32,101 nt of DNA, taken from NCBI GenBank assembly GCA_020430445.1, contig JAGQJZ010000029.1, forward strand, positions 1-32,101, given 5' to 3'. Source of the DNA: Nitrospina sp. GTDB taxonomy: Bacteria > Nitrospinota > Nitrospinia > Nitrospinales > Nitrospinaceae. Below the pieces are notes generated by a model. The model was not told the origin of the DNA. It saw nothing but the letters and a program-made list of their open reading frames with translations, and searched no databases. Below are positions 31,573 through 32,101 of this stretch, piece after piece. Each line of letters opens with the position of its first letter. Position 1 is the stretch's first letter. A program made the position numbers and the translations under genes.

Positions 31573-31875
31573 TCACGCCAGCGTCTGGCGGAGGGCCTCG
31601 ACGATTTTGCCGCTGATCCGGCTCCAGCTCACCCGCTCTTCCTTGGTGACCTGCACTTCGCTGCCGATGATCCAGACACTGACCACGCCCCGGACCCTGA
31701 ACAGGGCTGCGGCGATCGGATGGCTCTGGGCCGTTTCGGCGTCGGGGAAGGTCTGGCCCGTTCCCGGACCCAGCAGGGTGCGGTTCAATTTGAAGATTAC
31801 AGAATCCTGATTGCGCGTCGGTTCGACGGTCACTTCAACGGTCATGGTGTCGCCTTCTGAAACGGAGGTTGTCAT
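31573..31875 (-). CDS. Small NifU N-terminal-domain (Nfu_N-like) protein
   Basis: A 100-residue protein matching the Nfu N-terminal domain (Scaffold protein Nfu/NifU N family). The features are an early TVEVTVEPTRNQDSVIFKLN strand pair, a central AALFRVRGVVSVWIIG segment and a VTKEERVSWSRISGKIVEAL end. The Cys-containing NifU C-terminal iron-sulfur domain is absent, so it is a stand-alone N-domain, as seen in many bacteria; it probably assists iron-sulfur or related assembly, but that is inference. The ATG at 31875 gives the family-like length; earlier in-frame codons run into repeat DNA. AGGA lies about ten bases upstream. A possible promoter (TTTACC, 16 bases, TAAAAT at 31889-31916) would start transcription only about seven bases before the ATG. 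Confidence 0.8.
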   Translation of the reverse strand: MTTSVSEGDTMTVEVTVEPTRNQDSVIFKLNRTLLGPGTGQTFPDAETAQSHPIAAALFRVRGVVSVWIIGSEVQVTKEERVSWSRISGKIVEALRQTLA

Positions 31876-31968
31876 AAAAAAGTATCCTATTTTAGCCGAA
31901 AAATTTTTCAGGTAAATTTGTTTTCTTCGGAGATATTCTTCTTGTTGCGATGCCAAAACTCCGGGTGT

Positions 31969-32101
31969 CTTGAAACCCGATGAGTTTGTCCAAAAGTCTC
32001 TGAGCGAAAAAAACCGGTTAATAGCTACGCTAAAATTCTGTGCCGTCCTGAAATCCAGCGAGCTTCCCAAAAACTCCTGAGCAAGGAAAACGGTTAATAG
32101 C
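31969..32101. repeat. Imperfect direct repeats at the window edge
   Basis: Two copies of about 55-57 bases (31969-32025 and 32047-32101) share TGAAA, CCAAAA, CTGAGC and an exact 11-base end, CGGTTAATAGC (32015-32025 and 32091-32101). The period is 76-78 bases. The second copy reaches the window end, so more copies may follow. The whole region 31876-32101 is AT-rich compared with the coding DNA and contains no gene I can support. Confidence 0.65.

Noticed and set aside
1-32101. CRISPR array, insertion sequence, integrase or phage genes
   Set aside because: No regularly spaced identical repeats, transposase motifs or attachment-site structure were seen anywhere; the only repeats are the TpsA modules and the edge repeats.

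Overview
This window comes from a GC-rich, Gram-negative, chromosome-like genome. It has an outer membrane (BamD, a TpsB porin, an outer-membrane barrel, ExbB/ExbD, lipoproteins) and standard housekeeping genes (FtsY, PlsY, a sigma-70 factor, two tRNAs). There are no transposases, phage genes, integrases or CRISPR arrays. The gene mix would fit a Nitrospina-like lineage or a deltaproteobacterium-like relative, but that is a guess; the sequence alone does not settle the taxon.

Left part (1-13.1 kb). A possible structured RNA element and small hairpins precede a KamA-type radical SAM enzyme, which ends at a textbook intrinsic terminator. A small exported helical/TPR-like protein follows. Next comes a two-partner secretion operon: a TpsB outer-membrane transporter and, 24 bp later, a 2426-residue TpsA exoprotein. 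The TpsA has a typical secretion domain, a long shaft with roughly 232-residue super-repeats carrying Asp-rich loops, and a very lysine-rich C-terminus. Facing it tail to tail is a pentapeptide-repeat protein with 80 unbroken repeats behind a strongly acidic N-terminal arm.

Middle part (13.1-24.5 kb). A plus-strand run holds a DCC-thioredoxin-like/lipase-maturation-factor membrane fusion, an HTH/metallo-beta-lactamase fusion, an SDR-DUF2867 protein overlapping a geranylgeranyl-reductase-like flavoprotein, and a seven-blade FG-GAP lipoprotein. Converging on it is a minus-strand pair: a half-length GT9-like protein with a membrane anchor, overlapping by four bases a B12-type radical SAM protein. 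A divergent region with good sigma-70 promoters on both strands leads to a small cysteine-containing exported protein and an outer-membrane beta-barrel.

Right part (24.6-32.1 kb). FtsY converges with a minus-strand block read as bamD, sigma factor, plsY, then tRNA-Gly and tRNA-Cys. The tRNAs have their own consensus promoter (TTGACA, 16 bp, TATAAT) and a terminator. Divergent from bamD is an exbB-exbD pair. After a small orphan gene comes an M18 aminopeptidase with a promoter followed at once by a leader terminator, then a small NifU-N-type protein and the start of an imperfect direct repeat that runs to the window edge.

No single operon stands out as a clear new system. The best leads are the TpsA/pentapeptide pair, the several uncommon domain fusions, and regulatory oddities: an SD-ATG-stop minigene ahead of bamD, the aminopeptidase leader terminator, and palindromes spanning convergent stop codons.
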